Below, in pieces: positions 63,206-64,000 of a stretch of DNA of 64,000 bases. The position numbers and the translations under genes are program-made. The stretch lies in NCBI GenBank assembly GCA_008729055.1, contig SDUX01000082.1, positions 35,842 to 99,841 on the forward strand, read 5' to 3'. The stretch comes from Pyropia haitanensis (lineage: Eukaryota; Rhodophyta; Bangiophyceae; Bangiales; Bangiaceae). The first letter of the stretch is position 1. Each line of letters begins with the position of its first letter. The notes below the pieces were generated by a model. It was given only the letters and a program-made list of their open reading frames with translations. It ran no database searches and had not been told where the DNA came from.

Positions 63206-64000
63206 GGGGGGGGGAGGGGGGGGGAAGACGGCCGGCGGGTCTGCCCGTGCGGCTCCCGATCCGCGGCGGTCCCGCGCCCGCGTCGGCGGACGGGGCGTCG
63301 CCGGCCGTGCGCACCGTGACCACGTGGCGCGCCACCGCGCCCCTGCACGCGCGGCTCCCCAACAAAGTACGCAAGCCGAGTCCGCAACTACCGAGTCCGT
63401 CCCGCGGTGGCCCCGCTGTCGCGGCCTCCGCGGGCGGAGCGGCCCGCCGCCGCGCCGCCGGTTGACACGCCGTCGTTGGTGCCGGCGCGCGCGGCCCCGC
63501 GGCGGCGGGGAGCCGGCGGCGGGGGCGCGCGTCTCATCCCCCCCCCTCTACGGCTCGCCAGGCTGGCCACGGCGCCGCCCCGCGCCGACCCGGCGGCGCC
63601 AAGCGCCAGCGCGCACTGCCCGGCGGGCGTCAAGGACGGGACGGGGACGGACCCGCTGTCCCGCTGCCCCCCGCGAGCGCCCGCGAGCGCCCGCGGACTA
63701 CTGTACGATGCTGTCAGGATTCGACCACGTGGGCGCCCTACCCCAGCAGAGGGTCCGCCCCGTGGGGGGGAAGCCGCTGAGGAGGGTGGCCGGCACGGCG
63801 GCACGCCGCCAACCCCCGCTGACGCGCAGGTGTAACCCACCCTGTGCGAGCGGCCAACGGTTTGCCTTGCTCCTGCCGACTGGTTCCACCGAGGGGGTCG
63901 GCGCTGACGCGAGTGGTGCCAGATCCGTCAAAGCGCCGTGGCTCTCCTTATTTTTTGCAAGCGTGCAGGGGACGGGGGACGGGGCGCACCGCTCTGTGCC
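63205..64000. other. Downstream region to window end
   Basis: No gene recognised. A 142-codon plus-strand frame (63407-63835) is Pro/Arg/Ala-rich without a family signature. Composition becomes more even after 63840. Confidence 0.35.

Overview
The window is nuclear DNA of a photosynthetic eukaryote with extreme GC content. I infer a bangiophyte red alga (Porphyra/Pyropia type). The reasons are long GCC/GGC and poly-C/poly-G tracts, few and short GT-AG introns, genes on both strands with large low-complexity spacers, plastid proteins of nuclear type (a TIC236/TamB-like protein, a pheophorbide-a-oxygenase/TIC55-like Rieske oxygenase, a plastid-type small heat-shock protein), and a eukaryotic TFIID subunit (TAF12). 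Nothing looks bacterial, organellar or viral.

Left part (1-15.5 kb): two paralogous secreted CAP-domain proteins (one cut by the window edge) lie either side of a glutaminase gene with a TerB-like C-terminal extension. Between them are a 756-bp Tc1/mariner-type element with TA target duplication and two uncertain low-complexity genes. A plastid-type Hsp20 gene follows. Middle (15.5-29 kb): an intact ABCG half-transporter diverges from the Hsp20 gene. Then come a GATA zinc-finger gene, a frame-broken EF-hand gene, an 867-bp non-autonomous hAT element with a perfect 8-bp target duplication, a plastid-type zinc-ribbon membrane protein, and an Ala-rich coiled-coil gene.

Right part (29-64 kb): a protein kinase with armadillo repeats placed in front of a MEKK-type kinase domain, a two-exon FkbM-like methyltransferase, a sulfite oxidase with an N-terminal cytochrome b5 domain, a three-exon TAF12, and a ~9.7-kb TIC236-like gene. 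Next is a ~5.9-kb repeat-rich segment bounded by 20-bp perfect inverted repeats and holding a long foldback palindrome, then the Rieske oxygenase. The genes do not form a pathway. TIC236 and the Rieske protein are both chloroplast-envelope families, but I see no evidence that their proximity is functional.

A recurring feature is that family-conserved sequence continues in another reading frame after a poly-C or poly-G run (kinase, sulfite oxidase, TAF12, TIC236, Rieske oxygenase, GATA gene). These genes are therefore annotated by conserved content across frame changes and not as single open frames. The likely cause is homopolymer-length error, but that cannot be settled from this sequence alone.
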